A stretch of 64,000 nt of DNA from Spirosoma aerolatum (GTDB lineage Bacteria; Bacteroidota; Bacteroidia; Cytophagales; Spirosomataceae), in NCBI RefSeq assembly GCF_002056795.1, contig NZ_CP020104.1:5155501-5219500 (forward strand), read 5' to 3'. A program made the position numbers and the translations under genes. Shown one piece after another: positions 1-8,841 of this stretch (position 1 is the stretch's first letter; each line of letters starts with the position of its first letter). The notes beneath the pieces are model-generated. The model worked only from the letters and a program-made list of their open reading frames with translations, ran no database searches and was not told where the DNA came from.

Positions 1-1
1 T

Positions 2-403
2 CTGACCATTCAGGATATTGGTCGGAAGATCAATCTGTCTAAAACCCCCGTCCACGAACGCATCAAACGGCTCGAACGCGAGGGCGTTATTGAACGCTAT
101 GTAACCCTGGTCGATAAAAAAAAACTGGGTAATTCACTGATGGTTTATTGCCAGGTAACCCTCGATCGACAAACCCGCGATGCGTTTACCGCTTTTGAAA
201 TCGACGTACGCGAACTCCCCGAAGTACTTGAATGCAATCGGGTATCGGGCACATTCGATTACCTGATCAAGATCATCAGCCAGGATATGGATACCTACAA
301 CCATTTCTATCAGGAAAAACTGTCGGTCATTCCCGGCACCTTGCATATCAGCAGCTTCTTTGTGATGTCGGAGATCAAAAATTCGACTGTAATTCCGGTT
401 TGA
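2..403 (+). CDS. Lrp/AsnC-family transcriptional regulator (5' end outside window)
   Basis: The frame is open from the left edge and encodes 133 residues of an Lrp/AsnC regulator, a DNA-binding protein usually controlling amino-acid metabolism. The visible part starts inside the winged HTH (IGRKINLSKTPVHERIKRLE is the second and recognition helix), followed by the linker and the RAM/AsnC ligand-binding beta-alpha-beta domain (DYLIKIISQDMDTYNHF, then LSVIPGTLHISSFFVMSEIK). The match to family architecture is good; only the first 15-20 residues and the promoter are missing. The ligand and targets cannot be deduced. It is followed on the same strand by the DsbA-like gene after about 90 bases. 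Confidence 0.93.
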   Translation: MTIQDIGRKINLSKTPVHERIKRLEREGVIERYVTLVDKKKLGNSLMVYCQVTLDRQTRDAFTAFEIDVRELPEVLECNRVSGTFDYLIKIISQDMDTYNHFYQEKLSVIPGTLHISSFFVMSEIKNSTVIPV

Positions 404-494
404 TGCCTACATCGTGCCGAATCAGAAATTAACCTGTTCAGGAAGGAATTCGGGTTTAGTGGTGTTCTGTAATCATACCAGAATACCCCACGAT

Positions 495-1211
495 ATGGAA
501 ATTGAAATTTGGAGTGATGTGATGTGCCCGTTTTGCTACATCGGCAAACGAAAATTCGAAGCTGGCTTGGCCCAGTTTGCTCATAATAAGGATGTCAAAG
601 TCGTCTGGAAAAGTTTTCAGCTCAATCCGGGTTTGAAAACTGACCCATCTAAAAATGTTAACCAGCACCTGGCCGATATAAAAGGCTGGAGCCTTCAACA
701 GGCTGAGCAAATGAACAACCGGGTAACCGATATGGCCCGCGAGGTAGGTCTGGAGTATCATTTCGACAAGGCTATCGTTGCCAACTCCTGGGATGCGCAC
801 CGGCTGGTTCAGCTAGCGAAAACAAAGGGACTGGGCGATGCCGCTGAAGAGCGACTGTTTCGGGCCTATTTTACCGAAGGGAAAAATACGTCGGATCATA
901 CAACGCTGGTTGAACTGGGCACCGACATTGGCCTGGATGCATCAGAGGTTAGCCAGATGTTAGCTTCTACGGCCTTTAACGACGAGGTAAGTCATGACCT
1001 GTACGAAGCCCGGCAACTGGGCATACGAGGTGTTCCGTTTTTTGTTCTGAATCGGAAATATGCTGTTTCGGGTGCTCAGGCTCCGGAAACGTTTTTAGGT
1101 GCCCTCGAAACGGCCTGGACTGAATGGGACCAACAACATCCTAAACTCACCGAAGTAGCCGCTGGTGAAGCCGCCTGCACCCCAGAAGATGGCTGCGTAT
1201 TGCCAGAGTAA
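495..1211 (+). CDS. DsbA-family (FrnE-like) dithiol oxidoreductase
   Basis: A 238-residue thioredoxin-fold protein of the 2-hydroxychromene-2-carboxylate isomerase/FrnE branch. The redox motif CPFC is at residues 11-14 right after the first strand (MEIEIWSDVM), the helical insertion follows, and the cis-Pro loop is GIRGVPFFVLN. The C-terminal tail has a second cysteine pair (CTPEDGC), typical of FrnE proteins. There is no signal peptide, so it is predicted cytoplasmic. The ATG at 495 was chosen because the fold starts there; the frame is open further upstream (to 414) but those residues look non-homologous. Substrate unknown. Confidence 0.93.
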   Translation: MEIEIWSDVMCPFCYIGKRKFEAGLAQFAHNKDVKVVWKSFQLNPGLKTDPSKNVNQHLADIKGWSLQQAEQMNNRVTDMAREVGLEYHFDKAIVANSWDAHRLVQLAKTKGLGDAAEERLFRAYFTEGKNTSDHTTLVELGTDIGLDASEVSQMLASTAFNDEVSHDLYEARQLGIRGVPFFVLNRKYAVSGAQAPETFLGALETAWTEWDQQHPKLTEVAAGEAACTPEDGCVLPE

Positions 1212-1222
1212 TAATCGTCGGA

Positions 1223-1291
1223 AAACACTGAGGCACGGATAGTACAGAGATACGCTATAAACCTCTTTGTTCTCCGTGCCTCAGTGTTTTT
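1223..1291 (+). terminator. Long-stem intrinsic terminator
   Basis: Two 18-base arms (1223-1240 and 1274-1291) are perfect inverse complements containing ACTGAGGCACGGA, and the distal arm runs into a T tract. It lies 11 bases after the DsbA-like stop. The stem is much longer than a textbook terminator, like the other hairpins of this window. Confidence 0.75.
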
Positions 1292-1409
1292 AACCAGTTT
1301 GAATGTTTGTTTTCTGGTTTGATTCCGGAAAGTTCAAACCGTTTTTAGGAGAAAATGAACCGTTGGGCCTTTATCAACCATGTACATGTATTTACGTTTC
1401 CTCTCCTCT

Positions 1410-2372
1410 ATGAAAATCGTAATAGCCAGTAGTTTAGGCGTATTGTTAAACGGTCTGGTACAGGCCCAAAGCTGGCAGCCTGTTACCACCCAGAACAGTT
1501 GTTCGGCCCGTCATGAAAATGCGGCTACTCTCATTGGCGACAGTTTGTATGCGGTTGGCGGACGAGGCATTAAACCATTGGAGGCCCTGAACCTAAAAAC
1601 GCTGGTCTGGCAAACGCTACCGACGCCACCGGCCGAAATGAATCACTTTCAGGCCATTACCTACAATGACGAATTATATGTGATGGGCGCTTTCCAGGGG
1701 CAATACCCGCACGAGACCCCCATTCCAAACATCTATATCTACAGTCCTAAGCAAGGTAAATGGCGGGTTGGTCCCGAAATTCCGAAAGACCGGCTACGAG
1801 GTTCGGCAGGTGTAGTCGTGTATAAAAACAAGATATACATGGCCTGTGGTATCATCGATGGGCATTACGATGGTCATGTAGCGTGGCTCGATGAATACGA
1901 TCCCAAAACCAATACCTGGAAAAAACTGGCTGATGCGCCCCGCACCCGCGACCACATCAGTGCGGCTGTTGTCGATGACAAACTGTATCTGGCGGGAGGT
2001 CGCAATTCAACGGCCCGGATCAATAAAGTGCTGGAAACGACCATCGCCGAAGTGGATGTCTACGATTTTAAAACCGGACGCTGGAGCACACTGCCTTCTA
2101 CCTCAAACATTCCCACGCAACGGGCGGGTGGCACTGCCGTTACCCAGGGCGGTAAAGTATGGATTATTGGGGGCGAGACGGTACAATTGAAGGCGCACAA
2201 CGAAGCCGAAGCCCTTGACCCGAAAACCAACACCTGGACATCCGGCCCCCGACTCAACCAGGGGCGTCATGGCACGCAGGCCGTTGTCTATAAAGGGAAC
2301 ATCTACATTGTTGCCGGATCAGCCAACCACGGTGGCGGGCCAGAGCTGAATACGGTTGAGGTGTTAAAGTAG
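1410..2372 (+). CDS. Secreted kelch-repeat beta-propeller protein
   Basis: A 320-residue protein with an N-terminal signal peptide (MKIVIASSLGVLLNGLVQAQ) and about six kelch motifs with the usual glycine pair and spaced aromatic residues (LYAVGGRG, LYVMGAFQG, IYMACGIIDG, LYLAGGRN, VWIIGGET, IYIVAGSANHGG). This predicts a secreted or periplasmic beta-propeller. Such proteins bind carbohydrates or proteins; no catalytic residues identify an enzyme. The ATG at 1410 fits the signal peptide; in-frame ATGs at 1380 and 1386 would add a few residues. The next gene, a secreted DUF1080 protein, starts 38 bases downstream, suggesting an operon. Confidence 0.88.
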   Translation: MKIVIASSLGVLLNGLVQAQSWQPVTTQNSCSARHENAATLIGDSLYAVGGRGIKPLEALNLKTLVWQTLPTPPAEMNHFQAITYNDELYVMGAFQGQYPHETPIPNIYIYSPKQGKWRVGPEIPKDRLRGSAGVVVYKNKIYMACGIIDGHYDGHVAWLDEYDPKTNTWKKLADAPRTRDHISAAVVDDKLYLAGGRNSTARINKVLETTIAEVDVYDFKTGRWSTLPSTSNIPTQRAGGTAVTQGGKVWIIGGETVQLKAHNEAEALDPKTNTWTSGPRLNQGRHGTQAVVYKGNIYIVAGSANHGGGPELNTVEVLK

Positions 2373-2409
2373 TTTGGCCTTTAAGGTTCCAGGTTTGAAA
2401 CAGCTATTT

Positions 2410-3306
2410 ATGAAACACATTTTACTGACATTAACGGGTCTGTTTATCACACTTTCATCGTTTGCGCAATCCACAACCAACCGGGAAGAATGGGTTCGGA
2501 TTTTCAACGGAAAAGACCTTACTGGCTGGGACATCAAAATTGCCGGACAGCCCCTGAACGACAACTACAAAAATACCTTCCGCGTCGAAAAGGGTATGCT
2601 CCGGGTCATGTACGATCAGTACAAAACCTTCGATGGCAAATACGGACATATCTACTACAACAAGCCATACGCCTATTATCGGGTTCGTTTTTCTTATCGG
2701 TTTCTGGGCAAACAAACACCCGGTGGCGATCCCTGGAACGTACGAAACAGCGGTATTATGCTGCATTCGCAATCGGCAAAGAGCTTATCGCTCAACCAGA
2801 CGTTTCCGGTATCGCTGGAAATGCAGTTACTCGGTGGGCTAGGCGATGGGCCGCGTCATACAGGCAATCTGTGTACGCCCGGTACACAGGTATACATGAG
2901 TGGCAAGCTTCGGCCGGAGCATTGTACGGATTCCGATTCAAAAACCTACGATGGTGATCGCTGGATAACGGCAGAAGCCATTGTACTGGGCGACTCGATC
3001 GTGCATCACATCATCGAAGGCGATACAGTACTTACCTACGAACGCCCACAGGTTGGTGGCGGGTTTGTGAGCAAAGACCATAACTGGGAAGCTGGTCGAT
3101 TCGATAGTCAGGCAGCTGCCCATTGGAACAGTCTGGCCAATACTGCTCTTGGCGAAGGATTCATTGCTTTACAGGCCGAAAGCCACGACATTGATTTCCG
3201 CAATGTCGAAGTGCTTGATCTGAAAGGCTGCACCGATCCCAAAGCACTCAACTATAAATCCTATTTTGTCAAGTCCGATAATAGCCTATGCCGCTATAAA
3301 AAGTAG
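2410..3306 (+). CDS. Secreted DUF1080 (3-keto-disaccharide hydrolase-like) protein
   Basis: A 298-residue protein with signal peptide (MKHILLTLTGLFITLSSFAQ) followed by a DUF1080 concanavalin-like domain: it begins with the hallmark EWVRIFNGKDLTGWDIKI and includes SGIMLHSQ and an internal FRVEKGMLRV strand. DUF1080 proteins include periplasmic 3-keto-glycoside hydrolases; activity here is inference. The last about 27 residues are unusual: GCTDPKALNYKS followed by a further Cys, a short cysteine-containing motif repeated in many secreted Bacteroidota proteins. An upstream in-frame ATG at 2374 is less likely because it would precede the signal peptide. Confidence 0.9.
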   Translation: MKHILLTLTGLFITLSSFAQSTTNREEWVRIFNGKDLTGWDIKIAGQPLNDNYKNTFRVEKGMLRVMYDQYKTFDGKYGHIYYNKPYAYYRVRFSYRFLGKQTPGGDPWNVRNSGIMLHSQSAKSLSLNQTFPVSLEMQLLGGLGDGPRHTGNLCTPGTQVYMSGKLRPEHCTDSDSKTYDGDRWITAEAIVLGDSIVHHIIEGDTVLTYERPQVGGGFVSKDHNWEAGRFDSQAAAHWNSLANTALGEGFIALQAESHDIDFRNVEVLDLKGCTDPKALNYKSYFVKSDNSLCRYKK

Positions 3307-3349
3307 TATTGCCGATTTCCAATAGCTAAGCAACCTAACTACATCCTGA

Positions 3350-4516
3350 ATGAGACGAGTCGCTGCAATTGATGTAACGCGTGGTTTAGTGATGGTCATT
3401 ATGGCGCTGGATCATGTCCGCGATTTGCTCCATACCCCGGCCCTGACCCAGAACCCGACCGACCTGACCACAACGACGCCCGCTATTTTCATGACGCGCT
3501 GGGTTACCCATCTTTGCGCTCCTACCTTCGTGTTTCTGTCGGGCACTTCAGCTTACTTATCGCTACGCAGACAGGCGATTGGAAATCGGAACGACGCCCT
3601 TCGATTTTTACGGAGCCGGGGTTTGGTGTTGCTATTACTGGAACTAACCGTTATCAACTTCGCCTTCTGGTTCGATTTTCATTTCCAGTCGCTGATGCTA
3701 CAGGTAATTTATGCCATCGGCTTCGGGCTGGTTATCCTGTCGTTTCTGGCCAAGCTACCGGTCCGAACGGTTGGCATCATTGGTCTGGTCATTGTAGTGG
3801 GGCAAAACATCCTGCAACTGGTTCCCACTTTTACGAATCCGGTAGCTCGATTAATCTGGGCCTTATTGTTTCGAACCGATTTTTTTCCAGTCAGTCCAAC
3901 GTTTGCCTTGCTGGTTGCCTATCCGGTCATACCGTGGCTGGGAATTATGCTGGTCGGTTTTGGCTGCGGCCAATTGCTGGAACGCCCAACTGAAAACCGA
4001 AAACCGCTTCTATTACGCATCGGCCTCGGTGCTCTGGCCTTGTTTATCCTACTCCGTTTTCTGAATATCTACGGCGACCCGGCTCCCTGGTCATCGCAGA
4101 AAAGTCACTTGTTTACCTTCTTCTCGTTCATTAACGTTACCAAGTACCCACCTTCGTTACTATACGATCTGGTCACACTGGGCCTGATGTTCGTCTTTCT
4201 GGCAATCATGGATGGTGCCAATAATACATTTACCCGCTGGATGACTGTATACGGCAAAGTGCCTATGTTTTATTACATCCTACACTGGTATCTGGTTCAT
4301 CTCTCCATGATCGGAATGGCCCTATGGCAGGGGTATTCGCTGGCCGATCTGCCATCAGGACCGATGAATTTCGGACGCCCGGCCAATGCGGGTATTTCGC
4401 TCGAATACGTCTATCTGGTCTGGATTAGCATTGTCCTTTTTCTGTATCCACTTTGTCGCTGGTATGGTCAGTACAAATTGGAGCATCCAACTATAAAATG
4501 GCTCCGGTATATCTAG
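3350..4516 (+). CDS. DUF1624/HGSNAT-like multi-pass membrane protein
   Basis: A 388-residue integral membrane protein with about ten hydrophobic segments. The N-terminus (AAIDVTRGLVMVIMALDHVRD) carries the D-x-x-RG and DHxR signature of the DUF1624/heparan-alpha-glucosaminide N-acetyltransferase-like family, related to acyltransferase-3 proteins. A late loop has MFYYILHWYLVHL with the conserved histidine. The family transfers acetyl groups across membranes in some members; substrate here is unknown. The gene starts 43 bases after the DUF1080 gene on the same strand. Confidence 0.88.
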   Translation: MRRVAAIDVTRGLVMVIMALDHVRDLLHTPALTQNPTDLTTTTPAIFMTRWVTHLCAPTFVFLSGTSAYLSLRRQAIGNRNDALRFLRSRGLVLLLLELTVINFAFWFDFHFQSLMLQVIYAIGFGLVILSFLAKLPVRTVGIIGLVIVVGQNILQLVPTFTNPVARLIWALLFRTDFFPVSPTFALLVAYPVIPWLGIMLVGFGCGQLLERPTENRKPLLLRIGLGALALFILLRFLNIYGDPAPWSSQKSHLFTFFSFINVTKYPPSLLYDLVTLGLMFVFLAIMDGANNTFTRWMTVYGKVPMFYYILHWYLVHLSMIGMALWQGYSLADLPSGPMNFGRPANAGISLEYVYLVWISIVLFLYPLCRWYGQYKLEHPTIKWLRYI

Positions 4517-4648
4517 GAACTACAAGATTAATTTCCGATTAAAACAACTCTTTACATCGAGTGTGTTCAGTAGCCTTACCAATGAATTTCATTTTCAGGT
4601 AAACGTCTAAAAAATAACGACCCTAGTATCCTAAACCACGCATAGACT

Positions 4649-5404
4649 ATGTCAAATCGGTTTTCAAATCAGATAGCCATTGTAACAGGAGGAGCCGACG
4701 GCATCGGAAAAGGCATTGCCAAACGGCTGGCTTCGGAGGGGGCAACCATCATCCTGTTCGATATCAATCATGTTACCCTCGAACGAACGGTGGCCGAATT
4801 TACGAAGCAAGGACATAGTGTATCGGGCCATGTAGTCGATGTGTCGCAGGAGAGTTCGGTTGAAAAAGCGGTTCAAACGGTCGAAGAGTCGTACGGTCGA
4901 TTAGACATTATGGTCAATTCGGCGGGTATTGTCGGGCCTACCAATACAAAAATTACCGACTTTTCGGTGGCCGATTACGACCGTGTATACCATACCAACC
5001 TTCGGGGCGCTTTTCTGATGACGAAATTTGCCCTGAAAGCGATGGAAAAAGCCAATTATGGCCGCATTCTGCACCTGGCTTCCATTGCGGGCAAAGAAGG
5101 TAATCCATTCATGACCGGCTATTCGTCGATGAAAGCAGGCGTAATCGGATTGGTCAAAGGCATCGGGAAAGAGTATGCCGAAACGGGCATTACCGTCAAT
5201 GGCATTGCCCCTGCCGTAATCAGGACTGCTCTGAACAACGATACAGCTCCTGAGCAACTTGCTTATATGACGGCTAAAATTCCCATGAAACGGCTGGGAA
5301 CGGTGGAAGAAGTAGCTGCGCTGGCAGCCTGGATTGTCTCAGAAGAAGCTAGTTTTACCACCGGATTCATTTACGATTTGTCGGGTGGACGGGCTACATA
5401 CTGA
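4649..5404 (+). CDS. Short-chain dehydrogenase/reductase (SDR)
   Basis: A 251-residue classical SDR. The Rossmann glycine motif TGGADGIG is at residues 13-20, NSAG takes the place of NNAG, the catalytic Ser is in LHLASIAGKEG, and the YxxxK pair is Tyr158/Lys162 (YSSMK). The C-terminus (PMKRLGTVEEVAALAAWIVSEEASFTTGFIYDLSGG) is that of 3-oxoacyl-ACP reductase or glucose 1-dehydrogenase-like enzymes. Asp in FDINHV after beta-2 suggests NAD preference. Substrate cannot be assigned. It stands alone, with 132 unremarkable bases upstream and a terminator downstream. Confidence 0.92.
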   Translation: MSNRFSNQIAIVTGGADGIGKGIAKRLASEGATIILFDINHVTLERTVAEFTKQGHSVSGHVVDVSQESSVEKAVQTVEESYGRLDIMVNSAGIVGPTNTKITDFSVADYDRVYHTNLRGAFLMTKFALKAMEKANYGRILHLASIAGKEGNPFMTGYSSMKAGVIGLVKGIGKEYAETGITVNGIAPAVIRTALNNDTAPEQLAYMTAKIPMKRLGTVEEVAALAAWIVSEEASFTTGFIYDLSGGRATY

Positions 5405-5525
5405 CAGATTGACCGCTAATTAGTAGTGGCTAAGCCTATCTTAGCCTGATTTTAAGCATGAATTAACCAGTTTTTAATAATTCCGGCCTGCTCACCGACC
5501 TAATTGGGGCACTCGCACATCTGAA

Positions 5526-5551
5526 ATCGGCATTCCGCCGGTTTCTTTTTT
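5526..5551 (+). terminator. Intrinsic terminator after the SDR gene
   Basis: ATCGGC and GCCGGT (one G-T pair) form a six-pair stem with a five-base loop, followed directly by TTCTTTTTT. It overlaps the -33 element of the next promoter. Confidence 0.5.
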
Positions 5552-5578
5552 GTCGGCTGATCAGAATTAGTAGCTTTG
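5549..5578 (+). promoter_or_regulatory. Bacteroidota-type promoter for the LytS/LytTR operon
   Basis: TTTG at 5549-5552 and TAGCTTTG at 5571-5578 are separated by 18 bases, matching the Bacteroidota sigma-70 consensus (TTTG, about 19 bases, TAnnTTTG). The start codon of the kinase lies 20 bases further on, leaving a short leader. Confidence 0.65.
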
Positions 5579-5597
5579 TTTATAAACCAACCGAGCC

Positions 5598-6791
5598 ATG
5601 ACCTACCGTCTGACGAATTCGCAAAAGTGGCAACTCGCCTTTAGCGTGTTCGTTATCTACTGGCCTATCCGCATGTATGCCAATGGAGCAAGCTTTAGCT
5701 GGATTTTTTCGGCTCGGCAAATACCGTTCTGGGCGCTGGAATTCCTGGTCACCATTTTGTTTTTCTACGCCTGGATTACGGTAACGGAGTGGTTACAGCA
5801 GCGCTTTTTCAAGCACTTTGGCGAGGGTTTCCTGATCGAGTTCAAGATTCCGGCCCAGATAGCCACGCTACTCATTGCCAGTGCCTTAGCGGTAGGTTTC
5901 AATAGTGCCTTTACTGTACTATGGCATAATCTGGACGAGGTAATGGAACAACGGTTCGGTGTATCGCGCGATCCTGATCCTCGTCAGCAGCGACTTCCAA
6001 CGCCCCCGCGCTCACCCGAAGAACGGCAACGAATCCGTGAGCGACGGCAGCGGACCAACAACTCGCTGATGGTAATGGCCATGCTTTCAGCCTTTTATTT
6101 GTCAGCAAACCGACGTGCCTTTCGACGGCTGGAAGCTGTACAGCTGCGGGCAGAGCGATTGGAAAAGGAGAATGTACAGGCCCAGTTTGCGGCCCTGAAA
6201 AGTCAGGTAAATCCGCACTTTTTGTTTAACAGCCTGAGTATTTTGTCGTCGCTGGTGCATGCCGATGCTGATCTGTCGGAGAAATTCATCGACCAGTTAT
6301 CAAGGGCGTATCGCTATATACTGGAGCAGAAGGATAACGAACGCGTATCGCTGAAAACTGAACTGGAGTTCATTCAGGCATATCGATTTTTGCTCAACAT
6401 CCGCTTCGAGAACAAATTCGACGTGTTTATCGACGTACCCGAATGGGAGCAGAACCGCTATAGCATAGCCCCTCTGACCCTGCAACTTCTTGTCGAGAAT
6501 GCGGTGAAGCACAACCGCATGTCGACCAAAGAGCCTCTTCGGGTGCATATCCTGCTCGACGGTGATTATCTGGTGGTTAGCAATAATTTACAACCCCGTC
6601 CGAAATCAGAGAATTCGACGGGCGTTGGACTTGAGAATATTATTACCCGCTATGCCCTACTGACCGAACAGTCGGTTTGGGTGGGTGAGAGCGATGGCGA
6701 TTTTGTGGTAAGAATACCGCTGCTGATTAGTGAAAAAGTTTTAGTGAGCGAGGTGGAGAAAGAGCGAAAGAGCGAAAGAGTGAAAGAGTGA
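5598..6791 (+). CDS. LytS-type sensor histidine kinase (His_kinase family)
   Basis: A 397-residue inner-membrane sensor kinase. Four hydrophobic segments lie in the first about 180 residues (a proline/arginine-rich cytoplasmic loop is inserted before the fourth), then a coiled-coil linker (RRLEAVQLRAERLEKENVQ) and the LytS phosphoacceptor block QVNPHFLFNSLSILSSLV with phospho-acceptor His207. An HATPase domain follows (PLTLQLLVENAVKHN as N box; STGVGLENI as G box). The last about 15 residues, rich in Glu, Lys, Arg and Ser, are encoded by the left arm of a long inverted repeat, so the natural C-terminus may be an addition. It pairs with the LytTR regulator downstream. Confidence 0.93.
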   Translation: MTYRLTNSQKWQLAFSVFVIYWPIRMYANGASFSWIFSARQIPFWALEFLVTILFFYAWITVTEWLQQRFFKHFGEGFLIEFKIPAQIATLLIASALAVGFNSAFTVLWHNLDEVMEQRFGVSRDPDPRQQRLPTPPRSPEERQRIRERRQRTNNSLMVMAMLSAFYLSANRRAFRRLEAVQLRAERLEKENVQAQFAALKSQVNPHFLFNSLSILSSLVHADADLSEKFIDQLSRAYRYILEQKDNERVSLKTELEFIQAYRFLLNIRFENKFDVFIDVPEWEQNRYSIAPLTLQLLVENAVKHNRMSTKEPLRVHILLDGDYLVVSNNLQPRPKSENSTGVGLENIITRYALLTEQSVWVGESDGDFVVRIPLLISEKVLVSEVEKERKSERVKE

Positions 6792-6866
6792 AAAACGTCC
6801 CTACGACAATTTTTCACTCTTTTACTCCTTCATTCTCTCACTCTATTGCTCTTTCGCTCTTTCACT
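6753..6866. repeat. Inverted repeat of the GAAAGAGTGAAAGAG family
   Basis: The left arm (6753-6794) is built of GAAAGAGCG/GAAAGAGTG units and the right arm (6810-6866) of complementary CTCTTTCAC/CTCTTTCGC units. It bridges the kinase and regulator genes; its left arm codes for the kinase C-terminus and the right arm ends 10 bases before the next start codon. A second member lies at 13377-13462. Confidence 0.85.
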
Positions 6867-6875
6867 TGGTAAGGA

Positions 6876-7649
6876 ATGAATGTACTGATTATTGAAGACG
6901 AGAGCCTGACCGCAAAGCGGCTCGAAAGCCTACTCCAGAAATACGATCCATCCATAAACGTATTGGCAAAACTGCCCTCCGTGGCCGAAGCGGTGGAGTG
7001 GTTCAATGAGCCACATCCGCCCATCGAACTGGTTTTTATGGATATTCACCTCGAAGATGATCTGGGATTCCGCATTTTCGAGCAAACATCGTTGAGTACG
7101 CCCGTCATTTTCACCACGGCCTACGACGAATATATGATTCAGGCCTTTAAAGTCAACAGCATCGACTACCTGTTGAAACCCATCAATTATGATGAACTGG
7201 TAGCGGCCATTGAAAAATTCAAAGCCCTGAAAAAACAGTTTGGTCAGGCGAGTTCGGCTCCCGACATCGAAACGCTGCTCAATCTAATTGGTAGATCGCG
7301 ACAGACGGACTACAAAGATCGGTTCATGATTACGGTGGGCACCAAGATTCGCAGCATCGAAACCTCCGAAATCGCTTACTTTTTTCTGGAAGAGAAAGTA
7401 GTTTTTCTGGTCACGAAAGACGGACTGAACTTACCTGTCGACTACAGTCTGGATAAGCTCACGCAACTGCTCAATCCGCGTCAGTTTTTCCGTATCAGCC
7501 GCCAGTTTCTGGTGTCACTGCCAGCCATCCAGACCATCCATACGTTTTCGGCGGGTAAGCTCAAACTCGACTTACAGCCCAAATCCCGTCAGGAAGTCTT
7601 TGTCAGTGGCGACCGCATGACCGAATTTAAAGAATGGCTGGGGAAATAA
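6876..7649 (+). CDS. LytTR-family response regulator
   Basis: A 257-residue two-domain regulator. The receiver has acidic residues at EDE, phospho-acceptor Asp56 in FMDIHLEDD, a Thr in FTTAYDEY and the Lys in YLLKPI. The C-terminal LytTR domain spans about residues 150-255 (KIRSIETSEIAYFFLEEKVV, then FFRISRQFLVSLPAIQTI), which binds DNA through beta strands. It is the evident partner of the preceding LytS kinase, 84 bases downstream across a hairpin. The genes controlled are unknown. Confidence 0.94.
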   Translation: MNVLIIEDESLTAKRLESLLQKYDPSINVLAKLPSVAEAVEWFNEPHPPIELVFMDIHLEDDLGFRIFEQTSLSTPVIFTTAYDEYMIQAFKVNSIDYLLKPINYDELVAAIEKFKALKKQFGQASSAPDIETLLNLIGRSRQTDYKDRFMITVGTKIRSIETSEIAYFFLEEKVVFLVTKDGLNLPVDYSLDKLTQLLNPRQFFRISRQFLVSLPAIQTIHTFSAGKLKLDLQPKSRQEVFVSGDRMTEFKEWLGK

Positions 7650-7670
7650 CACTCGCAACATACTTATCAG

Positions 7671-7697
7671 AAAGCCCGCGAAAAGGCGGGCTTTTTT
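7671..7697 (+). terminator. Intrinsic terminator of the LytS/LytTR operon
   Basis: AAAGCCCGC and GCGGGCTTT form a nine-pair stem around GAAAAG, followed by a run of T. It lies 21 bases after the LytTR stop. Confidence 0.9.
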
Positions 7698-8133
7698 ATT
7701 GACCGAAGCGACCACAGTTAGCCAGGTTCGCTTGTGACTTATTTTGGCAAGGACGTTATGGAATCTTTCACCCTTACTTTTTTGTATCGACCAATTCATT
7801 TTATTTACGATCATATATCAATTCTCCTGTCTGACGGCAGGCCGATCATCCTCAGGGAAGTGTACAGCCCAACCGCCACCATGCTCGCGGGCGAGCGAAC
7901 CCAGAAGAGCTGTTTAATCGCCATTCTGAAGGATCAATAAGCTATAATTTAAGAGTCCAACAAGCGGCTATAAAAAGATTGGACATCTTTGCTGCTCAGT
8001 GTCGTTTTGTGCTTTGCCATCAGCATCTGGGGCGTAACGCACGGCTCGACTTAGTGAACTCAATTTGATTCAGAAATCAAGTATAATTATATTAAAACCG
8101 AAATCATCAATTTAGCTAGTTAAACACTGTTTT
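7698..8133. other. Gene-poor stretch with possible gene remnants
   Basis: No convincing gene is seen. A 68-codon open frame at 7734-7940 has no recognisable domain. Just before 8053 a plus-strand frame reads SLLLSVVLCFAISIWG and then stops, like a hydrophobic segment cut off from a larger gene. Base composition shifts sharply to AT-rich from about 8060. Confidence 0.4.
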
Positions 8134-8139
8134 GTGGTT

Positions 8140-8841
8140 ATGTCCGAAAAAGAAGAAAAACATCCGTTTAAAGTTATTCTCGAAAAATACATTTCTGAAA
8201 TTCTTGTTATTTTTATTGGTATATCAATTTCCTTTTTCTTTGATGAATGGAGAGAAAATAGAAAAGATGATGAAACAATGAAGAAACATTTAGCATTTTT
8301 AAGAACAAATTTAGTAGAAGACACTCTAAATCTAACGAGTAGAATTAAACATAGCAGTAAACTAGTCAACAGTATCAACAAATTAACTTATTTTAGATCT
8401 GATACAGAGATAAAAGACAGTATTAGTTTTCACATTGACAACGCAGCTAGTTATTTATTTTTCAAACCAAATCAAATGGCTTATGAAGAGATCCGACAAA
8501 CTGCGCATACAAATTTGATCAAAAATGATTCTTTAAAAATACTATTCTTATCCTATTATACATCAACAATACCTTATTGTACAGAATGGTGTAAAATAGA
8601 TGAAACCCATACAATGACACAATTGATTCCTGAGATGAGTAGCTATTTCCCAGTCGTGACTGACTCATTGAAGATTATTTCTTCACAAGAAATAATCAAA
8701 GCATTAAGGTTAAAAAAGTTAAGAAATTTGCTTCTAGCAAACGCCGTTTATAAAAAAGAAGGTGTAAATAGCTTTATTACTACTAAAAAAGTAGCAATAA
8801 AGCTTCTAAAAAAGGTTGATAATGAATTACAAAAGGACTAG
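8140..8841 (+). CDS. AT-rich hypothetical membrane protein (DUF6090-like)
   Basis: A protein of about 233 residues of unknown function. A single N-terminal membrane segment (EILVIFIGISISFFFDEW) is followed by a basic/acidic helix (RENRKDDETMKKHLAFLRTN) and a mainly helical soluble part. The N-terminal arrangement of a conserved membrane helix followed by a DEW/NW-type motif resembles DUF6090-type Bacteroidota proteins; this is a resemblance only. The gene is strikingly AT-rich with many AAA, ATT and TTA codons, unlike its neighbours, which suggests recent transfer. The second in-frame ATG is used here; one at 8134 is equally possible. Confidence 0.75.
   Translation: MSEKEEKHPFKVILEKYISEILVIFIGISISFFFDEWRENRKDDETMKKHLAFLRTNLVEDTLNLTSRIKHSSKLVNSINKLTYFRSDTEIKDSISFHIDNAASYLFFKPNQMAYEEIRQTAHTNLIKNDSLKILFLSYYTSTIPYCTEWCKIDETHTMTQLIPEMSSYFPVVTDSLKIISSQEIIKALRLKKLRNLLLANAVYKKEGVNSFITTKKVAIKLLKKVDNELQKD

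Noticed and set aside
7734..7940. 68-codon plus-strand open frame after the LytTR operon
   Set aside because: No recognisable domain, no promoter or coding-like pattern, and it begins in an irregular gene-poor stretch; mentioned only as part of that stretch.
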